From the NCBI RefSeq assembly GCF_013149785.1, contig NZ_JABEZU010000001.1, positions 1,488,001 through 1,552,000 of the forward strand: 64,000 nucleotides of DNA. Reading direction: 5' to 3'. This DNA comes from Isoptericola halotolerans. Its GTDB lineage: Bacteria > Actinomycetota > Actinomycetes > Actinomycetales > Cellulomonadaceae. This document shows, in pieces, positions 17,881 to 26,560 of the stretch. Below the pieces are notes generated by a model. That model had not been told where the DNA came from, did not search any database, and was given only the letters and a program-made list of their open reading frames with translations. Made by a program: the position numbers and the translations under genes. Each line of letters starts with the position of its first letter. Position 1 is the first letter of the stretch.

Positions 17881-19086
17881 TTACCGTGCCGGGTCCGGCG
17901 CGGCCGTCGGGTCGCGGGGGAAGGCACCTCGGTCCGTCAGGACGGCCACGGCGGCGAGGGCGACGACCCCGGCCCCGGTCGCCGCCAGCGCCTGCATGCC
18001 CGGCCCGGCGAGCACGACGGCGCCGAGCGCGGCTCCCAGCCCGATCCCGAGGTTGGACGTCGCGTTGACGAAGGCCCCTGCGATGTCGGCCGACGCGCCC
18101 TGGGTGCGCAGGGCGGCGGCCTGGAACGTGGCGGGGATGGCACCGAAGGCTGCGAGCCACAGCCCGCCCGCCAGGAGCACACCCACGGGGTGCGGGAGTG
18201 CGACCGCGAGCAGGGCCAGGGCGACGACGATCGTCGACATCGCGGCGAGCGTGAGGGTGCGCGGAGCCCGGTCCAGGTACCGTGCGGCGGCCCACAGCCC
18301 GAGCAGCCCCAGGGCCCCGAACACGAGCAGCACGGGCCCGACGGACGCCTCGGACAGGCCGGTCGCGAGCAGCAGCACCGAGATGTAGGTGTAGACCGCG
18401 TAGTGGCCGCCGAACAGCAGGGTGTTCGTCCCCACGACCACGCCCAGGCGTCGACGGCCCTGGCGCGCCCCCGAGCGGTCTCGCGCCGGTGCCGCCTCGA
18501 CCTGGACGGCGGGAAGCAGCCGTGCGACGAGCAGAGCCGTCACGGCGCAGACGCCGGCGAGCACGGCGAACGACCACCGCCAGCCCACCGCGGCGCCCAA
18601 CGACGTCGACAGGGGCACGCCGAGGACGAAGCCGAGCGTGCCGCCCGCGGTGACCAGGGTCAGGGCTCGACCGGTGTAGAGAGGGCTCACCAGCCTGGCC
18701 GCGTACGCGATCGACACCGAGAAGAACACGGCGTGCCCCAGACCGCCGAGGGTGCGTCCCGCCGCCACGACGCCGTACGACGGTGCGACGGCGACGAGGA
18801 GGTTGCCTGCCACGTACACCACGAGGGTGACCAGCAGCAGGGGCTTGCGGGGAAAGCGCTGGGTGGCCAGGGTCAGCGGCACCGCGAAGGCTGCGACCAC
18901 CAGGGCGTACACGGTGACGAGCAGACCGGCCGTCGACTCGGTGACCCCGACGCCACGGGCGAGCTGGGGCAGCAGCCCCACGGGCAGCACCTCGGTGGTG
19001 ATGGCGACGAAGTTGGCCACGGCGAGGACCGTGATCCCTGCGGCGGCGTCGCGGACGGTACCGGTGCGGGGGGCAGGTGCGGGCAC
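17881..19086 (-). CDS. MFS transporter, DHA1-like efflux
   Basis: This 401-residue protein has about 12 membrane helices. The first loop region contains TEVLPVGLLPQLARGVGVTESTAG, typical of the sugar-efflux/AraJ branch of DHA1 transporters, and the central loop (about 190-215) is basic. GTG 19086 gives MPAPAPRTG; a CAGGAT box lies 6 nt before it, so it may be leaderless, but the box is weak. It is divergent from the HdeD-like gene. The substrate is unknown; drug or sugar export are both possible. Confidence 0.8.
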   Translation of the reverse strand: MPAPAPRTGTVRDAAAGITVLAVANFVAITTEVLPVGLLPQLARGVGVTESTAGLLVTVYALVVAAFAVPLTLATQRFPRKPLLLVTLVVYVAGNLLVAVAPSYGVVAAGRTLGGLGHAVFFSVSIAYAARLVSPLYTGRALTLVTAGGTLGFVLGVPLSTSLGAAVGWRWSFAVLAGVCAVTALLVARLLPAVQVEAAPARDRSGARQGRRRLGVVVGTNTLLFGGHYAVYTYISVLLLATGLSEASVGPVLLVFGALGLLGLWAAARYLDRAPRTLTLAAMSTIVVALALLAVALPHPVGVLLAGGLWLAAFGAIPATFQAAALRTQGASADIAGAFVNATSNLGIGLGAALGAVVLAGPGMQALAATGAGVVALAAVAVLTDRGAFPRDPTAAPDPAR

Positions 19087-19175
19087 CGACCCATCCTGTC
19101 ATCCGCCGACGTCGGGCCCTGCACGGACGCAGCCCGGGGCGCCACCGTCGTCGTGCGCGCCGGACCGCCACGACC

Positions 19176-19181
19176 TAGCAT
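19176..19181 (+). promoter_or_regulatory. -10 box for the HdeD-like gene
   Basis: TAGCAT lies about 64 nt before the ATG at 19245, in the divergent gap to the MFS gene. Confidence 0.4.
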
Positions 19182-19244
19182 GGCCGCAGGTCAGGGGCGG
19201 CCAGGAGGTCGCCGGATCGTGTGACCGCCGGACGAGGAGATCGC

Positions 19245-20120
19245 ATGGCACGAGCACCGCAGGACGCTCCGGAGCAGGCCGACCCGGCGACGCCCACCGC
19301 GCGGAACCCGTTCCGGCGCGTGTGGTGGTTGCCCGTGGTGCGCGGTACCGCGTTCATCGTCCTGGGGCTGCTGCTGATGATCGAGCCGCTCGGGGAGCTC
19401 GAGGTGCTGCGCCTGCTGCTCGGTGCGTTCCTCGTGCTCGACGCCGTCCTCGTCGCCGTCCAGTGGTTCGTGCACCGACAGCAGGTCGGGTCGGCGTGGT
19501 GGCTCGCCCAGACGGGCGTCAACGTGCTGTTCGGCGTCGCCGTCGCGTTCTGGCCGGACCTGTCCGCGACCCCGCTGTACTACGTGCTGGCGGCGTGGAC
19601 CATCGTGCTCGGGATCGTCACCGTCGTCGGGGGGTCGGCGCTCGCCCGCAACCGCGACCTCGGGTGGCCCTGGATGCTCTCGTTCGGCATCACCGCGGGG
19701 CTGTTCGGGCTGCTTCTGGTGACCCGTCCCCTGGACTCCTTCGACGTGCTGCGCCTGGTGACGGTCGTGTTCGCCCTGTTCGCCTTCGTGGCAGGGGCCG
19801 TCCACATCGTCTCGGGGTTCGCCGTCCGCTCCGTCTCCCGTGAGCTGTGGGGTCTGCGGGAGCAGGCCGAGAAGGTCGGGGTCGTGGTGACCGGTGGCTC
19901 CGTCCTCGGTGCGGCGAACCCGCAGGTGGGGCCCGCTGCTGCCACCGGTCCCGTGCCCGCCGCCGGGGAGGGGGGCGCTACCCGGGCGACGGACGAGGCG
20001 GTCTCCACCCCGGAGGTCGACGAGGCGGCCGCGGTCCCGGAGGTGGCGGGGTCGCCGCCCTCGGCATCGCCCACGACCTCCCCGGCGGACGGGTCCGGGC
20101 GGGAGCGCGGCGCGGACTGA
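19245..20120 (+). CDS. HdeD-family (DUF308) membrane protein
   Basis: This 291-residue protein has about six hydrophobic helices between residues 20 and 190, with the paired-helix repeats of DUF308/HdeD proteins (VVRGTAFIVLGLLLMIEP; WTIVLGIVTVVGGSAL; LFAFVAGAVHIVSGF). A long hydrophilic tail from about residue 195 is rich in Ala, Pro, Glu and Thr. HdeD in E. coli is linked to acid resistance; here the role is unknown. The ATG at 19245 follows GAGGAGA; an upstream GTG (19221) is less likely. The stop codon lies in the loop of a strong hairpin. Confidence 0.75.
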   Translation: MARAPQDAPEQADPATPTARNPFRRVWWLPVVRGTAFIVLGLLLMIEPLGELEVLRLLLGAFLVLDAVLVAVQWFVHRQQVGSAWWLAQTGVNVLFGVAVAFWPDLSATPLYYVLAAWTIVLGIVTVVGGSALARNRDLGWPWMLSFGITAGLFGLLLVTRPLDSFDVLRLVTVVFALFAFVAGAVHIVSGFAVRSVSRELWGLREQAEKVGVVVTGGSVLGAANPQVGPAAATGPVPAAGEGGATRATDEAVSTPEVDEAAAVPEVAGSPPSASPTTSPADGSGRERGAD

Positions 20121-20138
20121 CGCCGTGCTCCCGCCCGG
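20095..20138. terminator. 18-bp stem between HdeD-like gene and GH3 gene
   Basis: CCGGGCGGGAGCGCGGCG pairs with CGCCGTGCTCCCGCCCGG (one G.T pair) around an 8-nt loop that contains the HdeD-gene stop codon. It lies between convergent genes and can act in both directions. Confidence 0.65.
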
Positions 20139-20169
20139 GGTCACCTCGCGGGGACGGGAGATCCCGGCG

Positions 20170-22026
20170 TCAGCCCGTGGCCGAACCGGAACAGCGGGTC
20201 CGCCGTGTCGAACGGGACGTCCTCGCGGGACGCCGCGACGGCGGCGGACGACCGGGGCAGGTCGAAGGGGAGCCTGCCCTCGGGGCGACCGCGCCGGTGA
20301 GGGCGTCGTGCAGGGCCGCGGTGGAGGCGCCGAAGTCCACCACCAGCGTGCCGCGCCCGCCGAGCGCGGAGACGAGCGGCGTGAGGATCGCAGGACGGTC
20401 GAGGTAGACGTCCACGACGGTCGGCACCGCGGCCGCGACCTCGGCGACGTGCTCGACCACCTCGGCGGGGAAGTCGAGCGAACCGGCGTGGAAGAAGCTC
20501 TCGAAACCGGGCCCGCGCTCCTCGAAGGGCGCCTTGAGGCGCAGCAGCGCCACGTCGGCCTCGGCGGGGCTCGGGACGAGGGTCGTCCCCGGCAGGGAGT
20601 CGAGGTCGGCCGCACCTTCGACGTAGACCCGCAGGCCCGGGGCGAGCGGCAGCGCCGCCGGCCCGGTGGTGGCGGTCGCCAGCACCGTCACCGACCGTGA
20701 CTGCGCGCGCCGGCCGGCGGCCACGACGTCGGGATGGCCGACGATCCGCTCGGCGGCGTCGACGTCGACGGTGCGGCCCTCGTCGAACAGGCCGAGCACG
20801 AACTTCTCGCGCAGCAGTCGTGCGACGGACTCATCGACCCGGGCCTCCTCGACCCGGCCGCTCCGGACGAGCTCGACGACGAGCTCCGGGCAGGCCTCCC
20901 CGCCGACCTGGTCGGCTCCCGCGTCGAGGATCCGGGCGAGCCGGTCGAGCGGGCTCAGGTGCTCGACGCCCCACGCGCGCGCGGGGAAGGGCCGACCGAG
21001 GATCTCGGCGTCGTCGACCAGTCCCCAGTCGGTGCAGACGACGCCGTCGAACCCGAGCTGCTCGCGCAGCATGCCGGTGACGACCTGGCGGTTGAAGCCG
21101 AACCCGACGGCCTCGATCGCCTCGCCGTCGACCACCAGGTCGACCGGCATGCCGTAGTAGGGCATCATCTGCCGGGTGCCGGCGGCCAGGAGCTCGGTGA
21201 AGGGTGCCAGGTGCTCGGCGAAGCGCCCGCCGGGGTACACCTGCTCGCGGCCGTACGCGAAGTGTGGGTCCTCGCCGTCGAGCTGCGGCCCGCCGCCGGG
21301 GAAGTGCTTCGTCATGGTGGACACGGACGCCGCGCCGAACTCGCCGGTGAGGCCCGCCTCGCGGGCGACCTCACCGCCGGCCTGGAGGCCGCGCACGTAG
21401 GCGGCGCCCAGGGTCCCGGTGAGGGCCGCGTCCTCCCCGAAGGTGCCGTTGGACCGTGCCCAGCGGGGCTCTGTCGCGAGGTCCACCTGCGGGTGCAGCG
21501 CGGTGCGGATCCCGACGGCGAGGTACTCACGCCGAGCGGTGTCGGCATGCTCCTCGACGAGGCGCTCGTCGCGCGTGGCGGCGAGCCCGAGGGTCTCGGG
21601 CCACTGGGAGAACGGGCCGGACAGCAGGGCCGTGCCGGGGTTGTCGGTGAACGCGTGACGCGGGTCGGACGACACGGTCACGGGGATCCCCAGCCGGGTG
21701 GAGGCGGCGAGGTCCTGGAGCCGGTTGTGCCAGGTGGCGAACTCCCGTGCGGTGGCCGGGGCGGCCAGCACGTTGAAGTGCGTCATGTGACGGTCGAGGA
21801 CCATGTCACCGGTACCGGGCACCCCCATCGCCGACGGGCCCTCGGCGAGCGTGCCGTCCGGGCCCACCTCGATCATGGTGTGGAAGAGCTGCCCGGCCTT
21901 CTCGGCGAGCGTCATGCGCGCCAGGAGGTCCGTGACGCGCTCGTCGACGGGTCGGGCGGCGTCCCGGTAGGGGGCGTCGTCGGGCACGCCGTCGAGGGCG
22001 GTGGGACCAAGGTCGGTGGACGTCAT
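20170..22026 (-). CDS. Glycoside hydrolase family 3 enzyme with frameshifted C-terminus
   Basis: This probable beta-glucosidase-like enzyme has the GH3 N-domain (RVTDLLARMTLAEKAGQLF) and nucleophile Asp333 in VVCTDWGLV. There is no signal peptide, so it works inside the cell on imported sugars. After LTGAVAP (near 20284) the frame becomes Arg/Pro/Ser-rich and unlike any GH3. Shifting by one base restores EGRLPFDLPRS, DTADPLFRFGHGL and a natural stop at 20141-20143. So the gene carries a one-base deletion, or the read has an error; the literal frame ends at 20170 with about 40 wrong residues. The start overlaps the MFS stop (TGATG), indicating an operon. Confidence 0.85.
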   Translation of the reverse strand: MTSTDLGPTALDGVPDDAPYRDAARPVDERVTDLLARMTLAEKAGQLFHTMIEVGPDGTLAEGPSAMGVPGTGDMVLDRHMTHFNVLAAPATAREFATWHNRLQDLAASTRLGIPVTVSSDPRHAFTDNPGTALLSGPFSQWPETLGLAATRDERLVEEHADTARREYLAVGIRTALHPQVDLATEPRWARSNGTFGEDAALTGTLGAAYVRGLQAGGEVAREAGLTGEFGAASVSTMTKHFPGGGPQLDGEDPHFAYGREQVYPGGRFAEHLAPFTELLAAGTRQMMPYYGMPVDLVVDGEAIEAVGFGFNRQVVTGMLREQLGFDGVVCTDWGLVDDAEILGRPFPARAWGVEHLSPLDRLARILDAGADQVGGEACPELVVELVRSGRVEEARVDESVARLLREKFVLGLFDEGRTVDVDAAERIVGHPDVVAAGRRAQSRSVTVLATATTGPAALPLAPGLRVYVEGAADLDSLPGTTLVPSPAEADVALLRLKAPFEERGPGFESFFHAGSLDFPAEVVEHVAEVAAAVPTVVDVYLDRPAILTPLVSALGGRGTLVVDFGASTAALHDALTGAVAPRAGSPSTCPGRPPPSRRPARTSRSTRRTRCSGSATG

Positions 22027-23294
22027 CAGCGGACTCCCTTGATGCGGTAGACGAGGATGGCGCCGGAGAGGGCCACGAGCGCCCCGAACAGGTACCAGGT
22101 GGTGTACCCGCCGATCCCGGCGGCGGAGCCGAGGCCGATGATCGCGGGTGCCATGGCGGGGGCGACGGACTGGGGGAGTGCGTTGGCCATGTTGAGCACG
22201 CCGAGGTCCTTGGCAGCGTCCTCGGGGTTCGGCAGCACCTGGGTGGCGAGGGCCTGGTCGACCGAGAGGAACGCGCCGGCACCGAGGCCGATGATGCCCT
22301 GGGCGACGACGAGCACGGGGATGGACGGCGCCAGGGCCAGGAGCAGCAGGCCGGCGACCATGACCAGGCCGGCGGCGGTGACGAACGGCTTGCGTCGGCC
22401 GATCCGGTCGGACAGCAGGCCACCGAGCGGGCTGGAGACCACCATCGCGACGGTGGAGACGAGGTTGGCCGTGAGGATGACGCCCGTGGCCTCCTGCTCC
22501 ACGAGGCCGAAGTCGGAGGTCAGGTAGTACGGCAGGTAGGTGGCGATGCCCGCGTAGCCGAACATGACGAGGAACTTGGTCAGCCAGGTCCAGCCGAAGT
22601 CCGGGTTGTGCCGGGGGTTGAACACGAAGGAGCCGAAGAACTCCTTGGCTCCGAACTTCTCGGTCGGGGGGACGGTGCGGACCTTGTCCTCCAGCACGAG
22701 GCAGAACGCGACGGCGAGGACGGCGGCCACGGCGGCCGGGATCGTGAAGCGCAGGACGTCGGAGGCGGTCGCGTTGGCCACGACCGATCCGGCAAGGATG
22801 GACAGCGGGGTGCCCACGCCGATGAGTCCGGAGACCTTGCCACGTCCGGCGGGCTCGACCTGGTCGTGCAGCGTCGCGACGACCGCCGACAGCGCGGCGT
22901 TGAGACCGGCCTGGGCGAGGCACCAGCCGGCGAGCACCACGGGCACCGAGGTGGTGAACCCGATGAGGACGAGCGCGGCCGCGCCGACGAGCGTGCCGCC
23001 GAGGACGAACGGGCGACGCTTGCCCCAGCGGGCGGTGGAACGGTCGGAGAGTCGTCCGAACAAGGGGTTCGCGAAGAGGGCGAAGGCCGCACCGGCACCG
23101 AGGACCAGGCCGAGGCTCGCCACGGCGTTCTCGGGGTCGATGCGCTGGATCTTGAACGCCATCGCCACCATCACGGGGGTGAACAGGGCGAAGTAGATGC
23201 CGAACGCGGCGGTGCTCACGCCGACGACGTAGCGCGTGCTCGTGCGTTCGACAGCACCGGTGGTGCTGCTCCGGGTGGTGGGCGACAGGCTCAT
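22026..23294 (-). CDS. MFS transporter, probable glycoside uptake
   Basis: This 422-residue protein has 12 predicted membrane segments. The loop between helices 2 and 3 has GRLSDRSTARWGKRRPFVLGG, and the second half repeats it as GGLLSDRIGRRKPFV, close to SLC45/GPH-like sugar transporters. It is encoded with a GH3 enzyme whose start overlaps its stop, so it probably imports the oligosaccharide or glycoside that enzyme cuts. The ATG at 23294 follows GGAGAC. Two TACCA-N2-TGGTA operators lie 49-88 bp upstream. Direction and substrate are inferred. Confidence 0.85.
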   Translation of the reverse strand: MSLSPTTRSSTTGAVERTSTRYVVGVSTAAFGIYFALFTPVMVAMAFKIQRIDPENAVASLGLVLGAGAAFALFANPLFGRLSDRSTARWGKRRPFVLGGTLVGAAALVLIGFTTSVPVVLAGWCLAQAGLNAALSAVVATLHDQVEPAGRGKVSGLIGVGTPLSILAGSVVANATASDVLRFTIPAAVAAVLAVAFCLVLEDKVRTVPPTEKFGAKEFFGSFVFNPRHNPDFGWTWLTKFLVMFGYAGIATYLPYYLTSDFGLVEQEATGVILTANLVSTVAMVVSSPLGGLLSDRIGRRKPFVTAAGLVMVAGLLLLALAPSIPVLVVAQGIIGLGAGAFLSVDQALATQVLPNPEDAAKDLGVLNMANALPQSVAPAMAPAIIGLGSAAGIGGYTTWYLFGALVALSGAILVYRIKGVR

Positions 23295-23342
23295 GGGGTC
23301 TCCGGTGAGGTGAGGCGCGCAGCTCTGCGCGACCGACCAATA

Positions 23343-23358
23343 CCTACCAGGTGGTAGG
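23343..23358. promoter_or_regulatory. Operator 1 (CCTACCA-GG-TGGTAGG)
   Basis: This perfect 7-bp inverted repeat with a 2-nt centre lies between the divergent MFS and TetR genes, 48 bp before the MFS start. It is probably bound by the adjacent TetR repressor. Confidence 0.7.
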
Positions 23359-23368
23359 CGGTGAAAGG

Positions 23369-23382
23369 CTACCAAGTGGTAG
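23369..23382. promoter_or_regulatory. Operator 2 (CTACCA-AG-TGGTAG)
   Basis: This perfect 6-bp inverted repeat shares the core of operator 1, with centres 25 bp apart. It lies in the same divergent promoter region. Confidence 0.7.
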
Positions 23383-23445
23383 GCATCATGCCAACCCTGC
23401 ACGTCAGCGGTGACGGGCCCCGCCCGAGCGGGTGAGAATGGGGGT

Positions 23446-24081
23446 ATGACCGCCACGACCGCCGCCGCCGGGCGCGGCTACGCCAAGGGGCGCGCCAAGC
23501 GCGAGGAGATCGTCCAGGCCGCGATCGGCTTGTTCGCCGAGACCGGCTACCACGGCACCTCCCTGCGGGAGATCGCCGGGCGGGTGGGCATCTCCCACCC
23601 CGGGCTCCTGCACCACTTCCCGACCAAGGCCGCCCTGCTGGAGGCCGTGCTCGAGCACCGCGACGTCGTGGACCGCGCCGACTTCGAGGACGACCGCGAG
23701 CAGGGCCGATCGGTCCCGGAGTCGCTCGTCCGCCTGGTCCGGCGCAACGCCCTGCGCCGTCCCATCGTCGAGGTCTTCGCCGTCCTCGCGGCGGAGGCGA
23801 CGTCGCCCGACCATCCTGCGCACGAGTACTTCGTGCGGCGATACGCCGAAACGCTGGCGGACTCGAGGATCGACCTGGAGCGGGCCGCTGCCGAGGGACG
23901 GCTGCGGCCGGGGGTCGATCCCGCCGCCGCGGCGCGCGCGATCGTCGCGCTCATGGACGGCCTGCAGGTGCAGTGGCTGTACTCGCTGGACCACCCGAAG
24001 GAGGCGCGGGTCGACATGGCCGCCGACCTGGAGGCCTACCTGGCCACGGTCTACACGGACAGGGGTGACCTCCGGGCCTGA
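23446..24081 (+). CDS. TetR-family repressor of the glycoside locus
   Basis: This 211-residue regulator has a helix-turn-helix at about residues 38-58 (TSLREIAGRVGISHPGLLHHF) and a C-terminal ligand domain (AARAIVALMDGLQVQWLY). It is divergent from the MFS-GH3 operon and convergent with the beta-glucosidase gene. Three inverted repeats TACCA/G-N2-TGGTA lie before both transcription units, so it probably controls all three genes and itself, with a sugar or glycoside as inducer. The ATG at 23446 is 6 nt after GAGAAT, possibly leaderless. Confidence 0.88.
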   Translation: MTATTAAAGRGYAKGRAKREEIVQAAIGLFAETGYHGTSLREIAGRVGISHPGLLHHFPTKAALLEAVLEHRDVVDRADFEDDREQGRSVPESLVRLVRRNALRRPIVEVFAVLAAEATSPDHPAHEYFVRRYAETLADSRIDLERAAAEGRLRPGVDPAAAARAIVALMDGLQVQWLYSLDHPKEARVDMAADLEAYLATVYTDRGDLRA

Positions 24082-24089
24082 CCGCGACG

Positions 24090-24130
24090 CACGACGGCCG
24101 CCGCCCCGGTCAGGGGCGGCGGCCGTCGTG
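24090..24130. terminator. Perfect 18-bp bidirectional terminator stem
   Basis: Bases 24090-24107 pair without mismatch with 24113-24130 around a GGTCA loop. It lies between the convergent TetR and beta-glucosidase genes and can end both transcripts. Confidence 0.75.
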
Positions 24131-24152
24131 GGTGGCTGCGTGGGAGGGGTGG

Positions 24153-26453
24153 TCAGCGACCTGTGCTCGCCGCCTCGACCAGCCGTTCGAGCCCGGACCG
24201 GTCCAGGCCCGCCATGCCGAAGTCGGCGACGACGGCGAGCGGCATGTCCGTGGCCATCGCGAGCAGGCCGGGGTCGACCGGGTGCGCCGCCAGGGCCGCC
24301 TTGAGCTCGTCGCCCACGACCGGGTGGGCGAGGGCCTCGCCGAAGGTCGACAGCTCGTGCAGCGGGAGCGTCACGTCCTCGCCGTCGACCTGCACCCGTA
24401 CCTCACCCCGCAGGTCACGGGACGACGCCCCCACCGCGACGACGAACTCGCCGCCCTCGACCACCCAGCGACGCAGCACCGGATGCCAGTAGGACAGGTC
24501 GCGGGCGTCGAGGTCGAACGTCACGACCTCGCTCGCCCCCGGGGCCAGCTCGACCTTGGCGAACGCCCTGAGCTCGCGGACCGGGCGCTGCACCTGGGAC
24601 CGCGGGTCGCCGACGTACACCTGCACGACCTCGGCGCCGCTCCGGTCGCCCGTGTTGGTGATCCGGGCACGGACGCGGACGCCTGCCTGCGCACCGGAGC
24701 CCGTCACCTCGGCCGTGACGTCGTCGTGGGTGAAGGTCGTGTAGGACAGCCCGTGCCCGAAGGGGTAGGCGACCTCGGCGCGGCGAGCGTCGTACCAGCG
24801 GTAGCCCACCAGGACGCCCTCGCCGTAGCGGACGTGGCCCAGCTCGCCCGGGAAGTTGCCGAACGACGGGTTGTCCTCCAGGCGCAGCGGGATCGTCTCG
24901 GTGAGCTTCGCGGACGGGTTCACCGCACCGGTGAGCACGTCGACGACGCCCGAGCCGCCGGCCTGGCCGCCGAGCCATCCCACGACCAGCGACGCCACCT
25001 CGTCCTGCCACGGCGAGACGGACATGACCGACCCGCCGCTGAGCACCACGACGACGCGGCGGTTCGCCGCGGCGACGGCGCGCAGCAGGGCCACCTGGGC
25101 GGCGGGCAGGTCCATGTGCTCGCGGTCGTAGCCCTCGGACTCGTCGGCGGCGGGCAGGCCCAGGAACACCACGACGGTCCCGGCGTCGCGGGCGATGTCG
25201 ACGGCCTCGGCGACCAGCGCCTCGGCGGGGCGGTCGTCGGCCGGGCCCTCGGCCAGCGTGTATCCGGGGGCGAACGGGACTTCGCCGAGCGTGTCGCGCA
25301 GGCTCGACAGGGCGTCGTCGAGGCGGGTGGGGTTCACCTGCGAGGAGCCCGCGCCCTGGTAGCGGGGTGTGCGGGCGAGCTCGCCGACGACGGCGACGTC
25401 ACCGGCGAGGGGGAGCGACGGCGAGCCGTCGACGAGGTCGTTGCGCAGCAGCACGGTGCCGGCCGCGGCGGCCTCGCGGGCGAGGGCGTGGTGGGCGTCG
25501 ACGTCGACGGTGCGGGCGTCGGTGGGGGTCATGGCGGGCAGCGACCGGGCCACGAGGTGCAGGACGCGGCGCGCGGCCTGGTCGAGCACGGCCTCGTCGA
25601 GCTCGCCGGCGCGCACCGCCGCGACCACCTCGGCGTCGGTGCGCCCTCCGCTGGCGGGCATCTCGAGGTCGAGCCCGGCGGCGACGCCCGCGACACGCTC
25701 GCGCACGGCGCCCCAGTCGGACATGACCAGGCCCTCGAAGCCCCACTCGTCGCGCAGGACGGTGGTCAGGAGCCAGTCGTGCTGGGAGGCGTAGACACCG
25801 TTGACCTTGTTGTAGGCGCACATCACGGTCCATGGCTGGGCCTTGGTGACCACGCGCTCGAACGCGGGCAGGTAGATCTCCCGCAGGGTGCGCTCGTCGA
25901 CGTCCGCCGAGACGCGCATCCGGTCGGCCTCCTGGTTGTTGGCCGCGAAGTGCTTGAGGGACGTGCCGACCCCCTGGGACTGGATGCCCTGGACGAGCGC
26001 TGCCCCGAGCTCGCCGGCGACCACGGGGTCCTCGGAGACGTACTCGAAGTTCCGGCCGCACAGCGGGGACCGCTTGATGTTCACACCGGGTCCGAGCAGC
26101 ACCGCCACGTCGTGGGCGCGGGTCTCTCGGCCCAGCGCCTCGCCGACCCGGCGGAGCAGCCCGAGGTCCCAGCTCGAGCCCAGGGCGGTGGCGGTGGGGA
26201 AGCAGGTCGCGGGCACGCTGCCGCCGAGGCCGAGGTGGTCGGCGCTCGCCTCCTGCTTGCGCAGCCCGTGGGGGCCATCGGTGACCATGACGGGCGGGAC
26301 GACGACCGTGCCGTCGCGCTCGACGGCCTGGGTGTGCCAGAAGTCCTGCCCGGAGAGCAGGGAGGCCTTCTCCTCGAGGGTGAGGTCGGCGAGCACGCGC
26401 TCGACGTCGAGGGTGGAGGTGAGGGTCTGGGGGGTCTCCGGCAGGGCGGTCAT
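24153..26453 (-). CDS. Family 3 beta-glucosidase
   Basis: This 766-residue enzyme is complete: GH3 N-domain (ADLTLEEKASLLSG, TDGPHGLRKQ), nucleophile Asp246 in LVMSDWGAV, C-domain with the acid/base region DESEGYDREHMDLP, and a C-terminal fibronectin III-like domain starting near residue 590 (NTGDRSGAEVVQVYV). KHFAANNQE is the conserved substrate-binding stretch. No signal peptide is present, so it acts in the cytoplasm. An operator matching those at the TetR gene lies about 55 bp upstream, and the gene is convergent with that regulator. Beta-glucosidase is the likeliest activity; xylosidase or other aryl glycosides are possible. Confidence 0.92.
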   Translation of the reverse strand: MTALPETPQTLTSTLDVERVLADLTLEEKASLLSGQDFWHTQAVERDGTVVVPPVMVTDGPHGLRKQEASADHLGLGGSVPATCFPTATALGSSWDLGLLRRVGEALGRETRAHDVAVLLGPGVNIKRSPLCGRNFEYVSEDPVVAGELGAALVQGIQSQGVGTSLKHFAANNQEADRMRVSADVDERTLREIYLPAFERVVTKAQPWTVMCAYNKVNGVYASQHDWLLTTVLRDEWGFEGLVMSDWGAVRERVAGVAAGLDLEMPASGGRTDAEVVAAVRAGELDEAVLDQAARRVLHLVARSLPAMTPTDARTVDVDAHHALAREAAAAGTVLLRNDLVDGSPSLPLAGDVAVVGELARTPRYQGAGSSQVNPTRLDDALSSLRDTLGEVPFAPGYTLAEGPADDRPAEALVAEAVDIARDAGTVVVFLGLPAADESEGYDREHMDLPAAQVALLRAVAAANRRVVVVLSGGSVMSVSPWQDEVASLVVGWLGGQAGGSGVVDVLTGAVNPSAKLTETIPLRLEDNPSFGNFPGELGHVRYGEGVLVGYRWYDARRAEVAYPFGHGLSYTTFTHDDVTAEVTGSGAQAGVRVRARITNTGDRSGAEVVQVYVGDPRSQVQRPVRELRAFAKVELAPGASEVVTFDLDARDLSYWHPVLRRWVVEGGEFVVAVGASSRDLRGEVRVQVDGEDVTLPLHELSTFGEALAHPVVGDELKAALAAHPVDPGLLAMATDMPLAVVADFGMAGLDRSGLERLVEAASTGR

Positions 26454-26505
26454 GGGTGCACTTCCTCGCGTCGGGATCTTTCGACGACGAGCCTAACTCA
26501 ATTTT

Positions 26506-26517
26506 TACCGGGTGGTA
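26506..26517. promoter_or_regulatory. Operator 3 (TACCG-GG-TGGTA)
   Basis: This slightly imperfect copy of the TACCA-N2-TGGTA operator lies 52 bp before the beta-glucosidase start. The wider TTACC...GGTAA (26505-26522) is also symmetric. It links this gene to the TetR regulator. Confidence 0.6.
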
Positions 26518-26560
26518 GGTAATTGATGCGTCGTCCCGACGTGCGCCGGGTTCGCCGACG

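Noticed and set aside
23343-23382. A CRISPR-like or attachment-site reading of the TACCA/TGGTA repeats
   Set aside because: They are short inverted repeats in a divergent promoter next to a TetR gene, with a third copy before a functionally related gene; operators explain them better.
24132-26522. Open frame antisense to the beta-glucosidase gene
   Set aside because: Gly/Arg/Val/His-rich composition and no motif. The GH3 reading on the other strand has complete catalytic motifs.
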